A DNA stretch of 64,000 nucleotides, from assembly GCA_958510875.1 (NCBI GenBank), contig OY294069.1:178170868-178234867 (forward strand). The letters are read 5' to 3'. Shown here in pieces: positions 10,201 to 20,689 of the stretch (positions are counted from its first letter, which is position 1; each line of letters starts with the position of its first letter). The notes below the pieces were generated by a model, which made no database searches, was not told where the DNA came from, and saw only the letters and a program-made list of their open reading frames with translations. Position numbers and translations under genes: made by a program. The stretch is from Endomychus coccineus. Its lineage: Eukaryota; Arthropoda; Insecta; Coleoptera; Endomychidae.

Positions 10201-12412
10201 CCCTAGCGCGGGTTGTGAGGCTATCTTCTTTCATAACTAAATGATGGGGCATAAAATATGATATTTTTTTATCAACATCGTCATTAATTAAACTCATATG
10301 TCCCATTTCCAAATACTCACGCATAAAATCCTTATAATCTATTTCAAAATGTGGAAACTTTTCAAACTTTCTTTCAAGAGACATTAGCTTTTTTACAGCT
10401 AATTCTTTTGAATTCCCTAAACTAGTAACGTCATGTTTTAACGGTATTTTAACAATAAATCTACCGTTTAGATCTCGCGAGAATGTCTCCTTAAATATGT
10501 TTTCACATTTCAGATCATCATTAGATAATTTACATTTCTCATCAATCTGTTCAACCATCCAGAATTTTTGTAATGATTGATTTAAGTTTACGAAATCTAC
10601 CGATAATAAACATTTGGTTTCTTTCGAATCTGTAGAGACATCTGACAAATTGCCGCCAACAATATAACCGAATATGGTTTGTTGTAGAACTAAACCTTTA
10701 CCTAGAACTATTTTGTGAGATTTTAAAGCGTCCCAAAAGGTCGAGACCCCTATCAACAAATCTATATTATTGGGCTCATAAAATTCAGGATTCGCCAACA
10801 TAATGTTTGTCGGCATTTTTAAACTTGAAATATCTAAATACTGGCTAGGTAAATAGTCAGTAATTTTGGGTAAAACTAAGCAATCCGAATTCAAACAGAA
10901 ATCGTTGATCATAGATTGTGCATTTACGATACATTTTTTATCAATAGTAATTCCTGAACCGATACCTGAAACTGAAATATCTATGTTTGTTTGATCTAAA
11001 TTCAGTTTCGAAACGAGATTTTGTGTAACAAAATTAGACTGGGAACCAGAATCTAATACAGCATAACAAACGTGTTTATTGCCATAAAAATCAACAACGA
11101 AAACCTTCGCAGTAGGTAAAAGGACATGAGATTTGAGTGTGCTTGTAAATGCGACCCTTGTCTCAACATCTGTGTGTAGTAATCTACTATGCTTTTGGTT
11201 GCATGAAAAACAAGGTTTTGACTTGCACGAATTTGCACTATGGTCTTTACATAAACAATTGTGGCACAATTTCAAATCATTAATACGTTTCACGCGTTCG
11301 GAAACATCTAAATCAATGAACATCTTGCAAGTATAAATTTTATGACCTGTCTTGCTACAAAAGTTGCATTTAATTATCTTATTTGAACTACTCTGATTAC
11401 TAAGAAAACTTTTAGTTGATTTTTGTTTAACATCTGCATGACCTTTGAATTTACTAATATCTTTATTAACGTTATAAGCTATTGATTCAATTGTATCAGC
11501 TCTATCTGATATAAACGTAGTAAATTCATTTAATGTGGGAAATTCATTCTTTTTCATCTTTTTCATCTTTTCCCATTCGGACTGGGTAGTTTTATCTAGT
11601 TTTGAATTGACAATATATATTAACAACAAATCCCAATTTTTAGTATCTACATTCAGATTATTCAATGCACCCAAATGTTTGAACAAAGTATCTATCAATT
11701 CTCGTAACTCTACAAATGAATCCTTTCTAATCAATGGTATCTCAAACAACCCTTGGATATGTGTAGACACTAATAACATCTTTTTATCAAATCTATTGCA
11801 TAACATACTCCAAGCTACTTCATAATTACTTGCTGATAATTCAACAGACCCTATAATTTTGAAAGCTGAGGGATTGAGACTTGCTCGTAAATAATGAAAT
11901 TTTTGTATATCGTTAATTTCTACATTTTCGTGAATTAAGGACTGATATATATCTTTGAAATTTAACCATCCTTCATACGAGCCATCAAAATGTGGCAAGT
12001 CTATAACAGGTAATTTAATAGGTAGCTTTTTTGATTGAGCAGCTTGAGAAGGTGGCGCTAGATCAGAATCAGATCTACTTTTTAATAAACATGCTGTTCT
12101 CGCCAAAATAACTTCATATTTATCACAAAATGACTCCCTCTCTTCTAACTGTTCATTCAATAATTGCTCATCGCATTCATTTTCGATTTCATTTTGAACT
12201 TGATCGAATTCAACAATAATATGTTTTAGTCTCTCAATTTTCAATTCTAACATCGTAATCTTTTCAATATCTTGATTTCTATCAACTTTTATCTGATCAT
12301 ATAATAAATCTACTGATTTTGAAAGAGTGGTTAGTTTGCTTGTAATGCAACCCCTTTTTCTAATCAAGGCATCCATTTTGATTAAACGTAATTCATTTAC
12401 TACAAATCTCAA
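7274..12412 (-). CDS. BEL/Pao Gag-Pol polyprotein, intact
   Basis: A single 1712-residue frame carries the full set of proteins for reverse transcription and integration of this element. In order: a coiled-coil-prone N terminus and Gag region (residues ~1-345); zinc knuckles beginning at Cys349 (CNFCSKTGHKIYTC), with a second CHC-type knuckle CHNCLCKDHSANSC and a cysteine/histidine-rich third motif; an aspartic protease with DSG at 454-456; reverse transcriptase with YVDD at 859-862; RNase H with a FSDAS motif (Asp1036); and an integrase with an HHCC-like zinc region followed by acidic residues Asp1417, Asp1483 and Glu1535. The order protease-RT-RNase H-integrase is that of BEL/Pao. The first Met is at 12412; Met13 (MDALIRK) is an equally plausible start. 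No stops or frameshifts are seen, so activity is possible, though expression is unproven. Confidence 0.95.
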   Translation of the reverse strand: MRFVVNELRLIKMDALIRKRGCITSKLTTLSKSVDLLYDQIKVDRNQDIEKITMLELKIERLKHIIVEFDQVQNEIENECDEQLLNEQLEERESFCDKYEVILARTACLLKSRSDSDLAPPSQAAQSKKLPIKLPVIDLPHFDGSYEGWLNFKDIYQSLIHENVEINDIQKFHYLRASLNPSAFKIIGSVELSASNYEVAWSMLCNRFDKKMLLVSTHIQGLFEIPLIRKDSFVELRELIDTLFKHLGALNNLNVDTKNWDLLLIYIVNSKLDKTTQSEWEKMKKMKKNEFPTLNEFTTFISDRADTIESIAYNVNKDISKFKGHADVKQKSTKSFLSNQSSSNKIIKCNFCSKTGHKIYTCKMFIDLDVSERVKRINDLKLCHNCLCKDHSANSCKSKPCFSCNQKHSRLLHTDVETRVAFTSTLKSHVLLPTAKVFVVDFYGNKHVCYAVLDSGSQSNFVTQNLVSKLNLDQTNIDISVSGIGSGITIDKKCIVNAQSMINDFCLNSDCLVLPKITDYLPSQYLDISSLKMPTNIMLANPEFYEPNNIDLLIGVSTFWDALKSHKIVLGKGLVLQQTIFGYIVGGNLSDVSTDSKETKCLLSVDFVNLNQSLQKFWMVEQIDEKCKLSNDDLKCENIFKETFSRDLNGRFIVKIPLKHDVTSLGNSKELAVKKLMSLERKFEKFPHFEIDYKDFMREYLEMGHMSLINDDVDKKISYFMPHHLVMKEDSLTTRARVVFNGSAPTSNGVSLNDIQYVGPQILSSLFNILIKFRQFPYVVSSDITKMYRQVLIDREDRCLQRIVWRFDKSENIKVFELNTVTYGTASAPYLAMRCLHQLADEFRDEFPVASQMILENFYVDDFIAGFSDERDAIEICNQISYILGTGCFVLNKWRSNSAHILNNFQSINKTTETLKICDKDTKCLGIQWCCTNDHLSFKFTDDEQISEKCSKRSILSQISKLYDPLGLLSPCIIIAKRLIQILWSLKLDWDDELPDNLIRKWHLFYKELIILNTLNIPRFVMIEKPAKVQLFGFSDASQRSYGAVVYMRSINENNEIKVSLLCSKSKVAPLKSLTMPRLELLAALMLSRLMKALSECVMYEFDCYLWTDSLIVLHWIHTETYKLQTFVCTRVTEIQELTANYSWQYVETKQNPADIVSRGNYPTELMKNELWWSGLSWLYDFNVSSFNFKFTPTIKRDLPELKKTNCEIVLHTISQNWQIFDKFSNLTRLQRVIAYCKRFHNNSNSKIRGTNRVNGRLTLIELDDALKCLIKMAQMQSFSKEFNYLTTGNVKAIKNKFNGLAAFIDNYGIIRVGGRLKHSDLQYNSKHPIILDSKHMLTKLIFQSEHIRLLHASPQLLLNSVRQNYWPLKGIYLAKETVRKCLTCFRFNPKPMAVTMADLPHNRVANLMPFQCTGLDYAGPFSVKDRKIRGYKVTKAYICLFVCLSTKAIHIELISDLSTDAFIACLRRFSSRRGFPSDLYSDNATNFVGANNSLNDMYSFLKSNNDLICDYTDQNRSKWHFSPPNSPHFGGIWEANVKSLKRHLYKVIGETILTYEEFITVLTQIEGILNSRPLSPLSADPNDLNPLTPSHFLIGKLLTLPPDPDVHHITINKLSRYQLLQQLQQSFWKRWSRDYLTSLQQRKKWNADTDVISIGAMVIVKVDNLPPSQWVLGRIIKLHPGSDGKTRVVSVKTNKGVYKRPVVKVCPLPIT

Positions 12413-12798
12413 TTTTAAATAATCAACAGAAAAACTGTTAATCTTATAATCAAATCTTAAATTAAAGTAATAAACTTTATAAACAAACGTATCTGTGAAT
12501 CATTATTCAAATCTATATCATCAATCTAATCAGCCTCTATATATCAATTTATCATCTATAAACTATTTAAGTAAATCCAGAAGCATTAATAAATCATATT
12601 ATATTAATCATGTAATAATAAAGCATCGAGAAACAATCTTAACCTGAAGAATCTGTAAACCCTTTTAAACAAATTGAATACATACACAAATCTAAAGGAT
12701 AACAAAGGAACTCACATTTATATCAGAAAATAATCGTCGCCAACTGCATTCAAACATCAAACATCATCACGTGGCAGGAAATCTTAATTATTTTCGCA

Positions 12799-12816
12799 TC
12801 CGGTATCGTAGGACCA
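12799..12816 (-). other. Primer-binding site of the BEL/Pao element
   Basis: One base inside the 5' LTR the minus strand reads TGGTCCTACGATACCGGA, which would pair with a tRNA 3' end finishing in ...GTAGGACCA. The trailing TCCGG fits a T-arm boundary. A tRNA-Tyr-like primer is the best guess because that acceptor end is similar, but the match is not exact from memory. Confidence 0.7.
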
Positions 12817-12817
12817 A

Positions 12818-13167
12818 TGTTTCGTTTTCACCATCAATCGATCGAGTGGACTGTATTTTCATGGGTCTTTTCTGGATTAATTAAAACTGTTTTCAAACAA
12901 TAACATTTATTTAAATAGATAATTTTGGACTCTTTCAAGAGGTTTTAAAAACTGTACTAGCAGGCTGCTACATCTTTTCTTAACTACGCATTTTCTACCT
13001 GGTTCCTCGACAAGAGGGTAAATCCGGGTTGAGAGTGGTAATAATGGAGGGGCATGAGCCATAACTTATAACTAACTTAAACAAGAATAGGAAATATCAC
13101 TTACTTTAAATTATACATACTTAATAATAAACAAATACAATGAACTAATTAACAATATTTAAAACCA
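12818..13167 (-). repeat. BEL/Pao 5' LTR
   Basis: The second 350-bp terminal repeat reads identical to 6767-7116. It lies upstream of the minus-strand frame and should contain the element's promoter. Confidence 0.95.
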
Positions 13168-13172
13168 TATTT
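13168..13172. repeat. Right target-site duplication of the BEL/Pao element (TATTT)
   Basis: TATTT directly follows the CA end of the right LTR and matches 6762-6766. Confidence 0.9.
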
Positions 13173-15539
13173 ACTTCAACAAAAGTTTGCTCCTTACGTT
13201 GTCAAGACGAGGATTACTAGTTCTCAAATAAGTAGATAAAATAACTTTTACCACTTTTATTTTTCCTGTTCCTGTAGTCCTGTCTTCAAATTTGAAGTAG
13301 AAATGCAGCTTACAATCGTATTTACTTCGAACTTTTTGGCGTAAGATTTACTTTATCATAAAAACTAAAATTGTTTGTGGCTTATAATATGCGTTTTACT
13401 TTTTTTTTAATTATTTATTACTTCTATAACATTTTTATGCAGATGTTTCCAGGCAGACGATGCATACAAATATATCATATCCGAACGTAGGTATACGGTT
13501 AGTCCATTATTCATGTAAAAGATACCGTACTAACAATATAACAGACAATAAATCAGCGTGCATTCCCTATAAACACGATATCGATATACGTTGAAAACGA
13601 TGCGTTCCAGAAACATTTCGCATGATTGATTCAAAAAGGGCACACACTCACTACCTGATTCAGATACATTTTGTTCGTCGATAGCTTTATACTTCAAACA
13701 GTAGTGGATTTTCCCATTGTTGTCTATCTATTGTCAGTATTGTTGGCAACACAAACAACGACACCCCGTAGTGAAATAATCTTAGTTAAGTAGCCCAACG
13801 TAATCAGCTTTGGATTTTAATTTCTGGATTTACCACGCTTTGTTTGTCCTAACAAAATGCGTAACAAATATAGTCTTAACATGTTCCCTCCATTCAGTTT
13901 AATTAGGACGGATGAGGAGTTTTCTCTGTTTAAAAATGATATCACAGTGAGACGAAATGAATTTATTGAATATAAAAAAACACACTCCACATAGAGCTGG
14001 GAAAACGTTCCAATACCTAATAGCAGGGCCGGATCATTCCAGTTGGGAATGTTGGGAGAGGAGACCATAGGAAATTTTCTCCTCACTATTATTATTTCTT
14101 ATTGCATTTTATGGACATTAGTTAAATATTCTTGGATAAACAGCCCCATTTTTAGTAAAAATCGATGATTGCCATTTCAACGCCCCAAATTCCCCTAAGA
14201 CCACCCCCGAAAAAATATGGATAATAAGGACAATATGACCAATTTTTTGAAAAATTAGTCAATTTTTGAGATTCTGGCTTGGTTTAAAATCGAAACGGCA
14301 GCTGTTTTGTTTTTGTTCTGTTTTGGGGGGTTGAAATAGGCAAGGAGTGATGGCAATAATTTTAAATTATTTGACCTGCAATAAAGTTATTTAACATGGT
14401 GCCATCATGTTATCTTGTAACCCGCTAGTTTCAGCCACAAAATGAGAAAAGAATCATTTTTGGTCCAAATAATGACCAATTACTCGGAAATGGACCGATA
14501 ACTTTTGATGGCATAGGGTATGTTACAATTGCCAATACCAATGAACATTTCCCACCAGGTTTGAGAGGGTTAACTTGCAGTCCATTTCCTGTCGAATTTT
14601 AACTGGTCGGCCTGATAAACGGGCACGATAAAAAATGATGGCATATAGTGGAAGTGTATTAGAATGGCATGCTTTTCAAGTAACCGCAACTTGGGAAGGG
14701 TTAACCTCCAGTCAAAAAAAAATAATTGCAGTCTTTTTTCTTTCCGCAGCACAGAACTAAGGATTATTTGAAAACGTAGAATGAAGCTGCTGTTAATCAT
14801 GGTGCATTGCCAGACAAATCAAGTGACCAAACCTCAAAATTAATCTATCTTAATTCGATAAAGTAGTTAAAATAATTGTCGATTCTTTGAAAGAAATAAT
14901 TTTTTGACTACAACAGTTTATAGCACATTTTCATTAGCCTATTATTGTAACAGATATTTAGGATACATTAAAGAATATATTTTAGTTATAGAATTATAAG
15001 TAATCATATACTCGTTAAAAAATTCATATGTATCATACTAATAAATAATACTGATAAAATTTTATAGGTATGTAATCTTGAAAATTTATCAAGCTCTCAT
15101 CATGCTTGCGTAGATGAAACAATTGAATTCAAAAAGTATAAATTTAATTGTGTTTAGTTTTGTTCAACATGCTCTGTGAAGAATTAATAATTATGGATTG
15201 ACTCTTCCATTTAAATAGAAAATAAGGAATATCTGCAAGATGATTGAAATTCTAATCGTGAATACATTGTAGCTGTCTTAATGCTATTACGAATAAATAG
15301 AGACCATTATCCGTTTTATTAGTCAAGACATTGCACCGAGACTCTAATGTCATAATAGTGTAATGTGGCACATAAAGCTATAAGTCTAATGTTTCTCTGG
15401 AAACGGATGCTTCATATATCTTCATAACAGCTTCATCTTTCCATTTATATATTAAATACTTAGCTTTTCCTCATTTTATGCAAGGTTCATGAAATAATAA
15501 GTATCATAGGACAGAATTCTCTGAATAGAATTTGAATTT
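13173..15539. other. AT-rich stretch between BEL/Pao and satellite array
   Basis: No supported gene. Open frames at 13817-14086 (-) and 14570-14800 (-) carry no recognised domain. A 'CAGGGCCGGATCAT' near 14025 looks like the outer bases of some hAT terminal repeats, but no partner was found. Sequence resembling the satellite begins only near 15540. Confidence 0.4.
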
Positions 15540-15973
15540 ATGCACGAAACGATTTCGGAAAAGCTTTTGCGATCGAAATTTGAATTGGTCATAACCCTAT
15601 TTTCGATGATGAGAAATTCGAATCTATCATTGATTTTAACATTAAATGACGAATTCCCAAATTACAATGTCTAGGGACCTAGGATTTGGTTCATCAGACA
15701 CACACTAACCAGTAAAATTAGGTTCTGAAGGGCTTATACATAAAAAAGAATATGAAGATCCTTTTGATACTTTACCGAACAAGATCTAACGATTACTTCA
15801 ATTTTTCAAGATTTTTTGATTCTTCAAAATTTCATAAGGGGTGTATGGAGAAATCTCGATTTTGGTCGATGTCATCGATTCTAATGAAACTTGTTTATAA
15901 CCTGTTTTCGATGATGAGAAATTTGATTTTAACTTTAGCTTTAATATTAAATGTTGAATAACCAAGTTACAGT
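15540..15973 (+). repeat. Divergent left edge of satellite array
   Basis: From 15669 to 15973 lies a clearly diverged long (C-like, 305-bp) monomer. It retains the 70-bp block missing from type A but differs from the array C monomers at many positions. Before it, about 15580-15668 matches only the second half of a monomer (GATGATGAGAAATT... to ATGTCTAGGGAC), more weakly still. Decay toward the edge is normal for satellite arrays and suggests the long form is the older one. Confidence 0.85.
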
Positions 15974-18900
15974 GTCTAGAGACCCAGAATTCGGCTCATC
16001 GTATACACACTAACGATAATAAAATCATGTTTTGAAGGGCTTATAGGTGAAAAAGTAAATGAATATCCTTCCGATTGTAGGTATGGAAAAATCTCGATTT
16101 CGGTGGATGTCATCGATTCTAATGAAACCTGGTTATAACCTGTTTTCGATGATGAGAAGTTCGTTCTAACATTAGCTTTAACATTAAATGTTGAATAACC
16201 AGGTTACAGTGTCTAAAGACCCAGAATTCGGCTCATCAGATACACACTAACCATAATAAAATCATGTTTTGAAGGGCTTATAGGTGAAAAAGTAAATGAA
16301 TATCCTTCCGATTGTAGGTATGGAAAAATCTCGATTTCGGTGGATGTCATCGATTCTAATGAAACCTGGTTATAACCTGTTTTCGATGATGAGAAGTTCG
16401 TTCTAACATTAGCTTTAACATTAAATGTTGAATAACCAGGTTACAGTGTCTAAAGACCCAGAATTCGGCTCATCAGATACACACTAACCATAATAAAATC
16501 ATGTTTTGAAGGGCTTATAGGTGAAAAAGTAAATGAATATCCTTCCGATTGTAGGTATGGAAAAATCTCGATTTCGGTGGATGTCATCGATTCTAATGAA
16601 ACCTGGTTATAACCTGTTTTCGATGATGAGAAGTTCGTTCTAACATTAGCTTTAACATTAAATGTTGAATAACCAGGTTACAGTGTCTAAAGACCCAGAA
16701 TTCGGCTCATCAGATACACACTAACCATAATAAAATCATGTTTTGAAGGGCTTATAGGTGAAAAAGTAAATGAATATCCTTCCGATTGTAGGTATGGAAA
16801 AATCTCGATTTCGGTGGATGTCATCGATTCTAATGAAACCTGGTTATAACCTGTTTTCGATGATGAGAAGTTCGTTCTAACATTAGCTTTAACATTAAAT
16901 GTTGAATAACCAGGTTACAGTGTCTAAAGACCCAGAATTCGGCTCATCAGATACACACTAACCATAATAAAATCATGTTTTGAAGGGCTTATAGGTGAAA
17001 AAGTAAATGAATATCCTTCCGATTGTAGGTATGGAAAAATCTCGATTTCGGTGGATGTCATCGATTCTAATGAAACCTGGTTATAACCTGTTTTCGATGA
17101 TGAGAAGTTCGTTCTAACATTAGCTTTAACATTAAATGTTGAATAACCAGGTTACAGTGTCTAAAGACCCAGAATTCGGCTCATCAGATACACACTAACC
17201 ATAATAAAATCATGTTTTGAAGGGCTTATAGGTGAAAAAGTAAATGAATATCCTTCCGATTGTAGGTATGGAAAAATCTCGATTTCGGTGGATGTCATCG
17301 ATTCTAATGAAACCTGGTTATAACCTGTTTTCGATGATGAGAAGTTCGTTCTAACATTAGCTTTAACATTAAATGTTGAATAACCAGGTTACAGTGTCTA
17401 AAGACCCAGAATTCGGCTCATCAGATACACACTAACCATAATAAAATCATGTTTTGAAGGGCTTATAGGTGAAAAAGTAAATGAATATCCTTCCGATTGT
17501 AGGTATGGAAAAATCTCGATTTCGGTGGATGTCATCGATTCTAATGAAACCTGGTTATAACCTGTTTTCGATGATGAGAAGTTCGTTCTAACATTAGCTT
17601 TAACATTAAATGTTGAATAACCAGGTTACAGTGTCTAAAGACCCAGAATTCGGCTCATCAGATACACACTAACCATAATAAAATCATGTTTTGAAGGGCT
17701 TATAGGTGAAAAAGTAAATGAATATCCTTCCGATTGTAGGTATGGAAAAATCTCGATTTCGGTGGATGTCATCGATTCTAATGAAACCTGGTTATAACCT
17801 GTTTTCGATGATGAGAAATTTGATTTTAACTTTAGCTTTAATATTAAATGTTGAATAACCAAGTTACAGTGTCTAGAGACCCAGAATTCGGCTCATCGTA
17901 TACACACTAACGATAATAAAATCATGTTTTGAAGGGCTTATAGGTGAAAAAGTAAATGAATATCCTTCCGATTGTAGGTATGGAAAAATCTCGATTTCGG
18001 TGGATGTCATCGATTCTAATGAAACCTGGTTATAACCTGTTTTCGATGATGAGAAATTTGATTTTAACTTTAGCTTTAATATTAAATGTTGAATAACCAA
18101 GTTACAGTGTCTAGAGACCCAGAATTCGGCTCATCGTATACACACTAACGATAATAAAATCATGTTTTGAAGGGCTTATAGGTGAAAAAGTAAATGAATA
18201 TCCTTCCGATTGTAGGTATGGAAAAATCTCGATTTCGGTGGATGTCATCGATTCTAATGAAACCTGGTTATAACCTGTTTTCGATGATGAGAAGTTCGTT
18301 CTAACATTAGCTTTAACATTAAATGTTGAATAACCAGGTTACAGTGTCTAAAGACCCAGAATTCGGCTCATCAGATACACACTAACCATAATAAAATCAT
18401 GTTTTGAAGGGCTTATAGGTGAAAAAGTAAATGAATATCCTTCCGATTGTAGGTATGGAAAAATCTCGATTTCGGTGGATGTCATCGATTCTAATGAAAC
18501 CTGGTTATAACCTGTTTTCGATGATGAGAAGTTCGTTCTAACATTAGCTTTAACATTAAATGTTGAATAACCAGGTTACAGTGTCTAAAGACCCAGAATT
18601 CGGCTCATCAGATACACACTAACCATAATAAAATCATGTTTTGAAGGGCTTATAGGTGAAAAAGTAAATGAATATCCTTCCGATTGTAGGTATGGAAAAA
18701 TCTCGATTTCGGTGGATGTCATCGATTCTAATGAAACCTGGTTATAACCTGTTTTCGATGATGAGAAATTTGATTTTAACTTTAGCTTTAATATTAAATG
18801 TTGAATAACCAAGTTACAGTGTCTAGAGACCCAGAATTCGGCTCATCGTATACACACTAACGATAATAAAATCATGTTTTGAAGGGCTTATAGGTGAAAA

Positions 18901-19057
18901 AGTAAATGAATATCCTTCCGATTGTAGGTATGGAAAAATCTCGATTTCGGTGGATGTCATCGATTCTAATGAAACCTGGTTATAACCTGTTTTCGATGAT
19001 GAGAAGTTCGTTCTAACATTAGCTTTAACATTAAATGTTGAATAACCAGGTTACAGT
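15974..19057 (+). repeat. Satellite block 1 (A monomers with CAGATACAC junction)
   Basis: Thirteen monomers: A x7, then B, B, A, A, B, A. Here A monomers that follow an A-type end (GTCTAAAGAC) start with CAGATACACACTAACCAT, whereas those following a B or C end start with CGTATACACACTAACGAT. B monomers occupy 17633-17870, 17871-18108 and 18583-18820. Confidence 0.92.
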
Positions 19058-20689
19058 GTCTAAAGACCCAGAATTCGGCTCATCAGATACACACTAACCA
19101 TAATAAAATCATCATTTCAGGGGTTTATAAGTAAAAAAGTATATGAACATCCTTTTGATACCTCAAAGTACAAGATTTAACGATTACGTCAATTTTTCAA
19201 GATTTTTTGATTCTTCAAAATTTCATAAGGGGTGTATGGAGAAATCTCGATTTTGGTCGATGTCATCGATTCTAATGAAACTTGTTTATAACCTGTTTTC
19301 GATGATGAGAAATTTGATTTTAACTTTAGCTTTAATATTAAATGTTGAATAACCAAGTTACAGTGTCTAGAGACCCAGAATTCGGCTCATCGTATACACA
19401 CTAACGATAATAAAATCATGTTTTGAAGGGCTTATAGGTGAAAAAGTAAATGAATATCCTTCCGATTGTAGGTATGGAAAAATCTCGATTTCGGTGGATG
19501 TCATCGATTCTAATGAAACCTGGTTATAACCTGTTTTCGATGATGAGAAGTTCGTTCTAACATTAGCTTTAACATTAAATGTTGAATAACCAGGTTACAG
19601 TGTCTAAAGACCCAGAATTCGGCTCATCAGATACACACTAACCATAATAAAATCATCATTTCAGGGGTTTATAAGTAAAAAAGTATATGAACATCCTTTT
19701 GATACCTCAAAGTACAAGATTTAACGATTACGTCAATTTTTCAAGATTTTTTGATTCTTCAAAATTTCATAAGGGGTGTATGGAGAAATCTCGATTTTGG
19801 TCGATGTCATCGATTCTAATGAAACTTGTTTATAACCTGTTTTCGATGATGAGAAATTTGATTTTAACTTTAGCTTTAATATTAAATGTTGAATAACCAA
19901 GTTACAGTGTCTAGAGACCCAGAATTCGGCTCATCGTATACACACTAACGATAATAAAATCATGTTTTGAAGGGCTTATAGGTGAAAAAGTAAATGAATA
20001 TCCTTCCGATTGTAGGTATGGAAAAATCTCGATTTCGGTGGATGTCATCGATTCTAATGAAACCTGGTTATAACCTGTTTTCGATGATGAGAAGTTCGTT
20101 CTAACATTAGCTTTAACATTAAATGTTGAATAACCAGGTTACAGTGTCTAAAGACCCAGAATTCGGCTCATCAGATACACACTAACCATAATAAAATCAT
20201 CATTTCAGGGGTTTATAAGTAAAAAAGTATATGAACATCCTTTTGATACCTCAAAGTACAAGATTTAACGATTACGTCAATTTTTCAAGATTTTTTGATT
20301 CTTCAAAATTTCATAAGGGGTGTATGGAGAAATCTCGATTTTGGTCGATGTCATCGATTCTAATGAAACTTGTTTATAACCTGTTTTCGATGATGAGAAA
20401 TTTGATTTTAACTTTAGCTTTAATATTAAATGTTGAATAACCAAGTTACAGTGTCTAGAGACCCAGAATTCGGCTCATCGTATACACACTAACGATAATA
20501 AAATCATGTTTTGAAGGGCTTATAGGTGAAAAAGTAAATGAATATCCTTCCGATTGTAGGTATGGAAAAATCTCGATTTCGGTGGATGTCATCGATTCTA
20601 ATGAAACCTGGTTATAACCTGTTTTCGATGATGAGAAGTTCGTTCTAACATTAGCTTTAACATTAAATGTTGAATAACCAGGTTACAGT
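19058..20689 (+). repeat. 544-bp higher-order repeat, (C-A) x3
   Basis: A 307-bp C monomer alternates with a 237-bp A monomer three times without interruption. The C copies start at 19058, 19602 and 20146, and the unit is 544 bp. This is the only strict higher-order periodicity in the array. Confidence 0.93.

Larger units (their letters stand above)
6767..13167 (-). mobile_element. Full-length BEL/Pao LTR retrotransposon
   Basis: This is a complete 6401-bp element with 350-bp direct terminal repeats starting TG and ending CA, a 5-bp target duplication (TATTT), a primer-binding site next to the right-hand (5') LTR, and one uninterrupted gag-pol frame on the minus strand. The two LTRs read as identical base for base, so the copy is young on the usual reasoning that LTRs are identical at insertion. 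No envelope-like frame is present. Leader and trailer regions (about 405 bp and 157 bp) separate the coding frame from the LTRs. Confidence 0.95.

Noticed and set aside
13817..14086. 89-codon minus-strand frame near a hAT-like CAGGGCCGGATCAT
   Set aside because: No transposase motif and no partner inverted repeat.
16000..16240. Hammerhead ribozyme inside the satellite (GATGATGAGAA resembles part of the core)
   Set aside because: Neither strand of the monomer has CUGANGA followed by a paired stem and GAAAC; the resemblance is to part of the core only.
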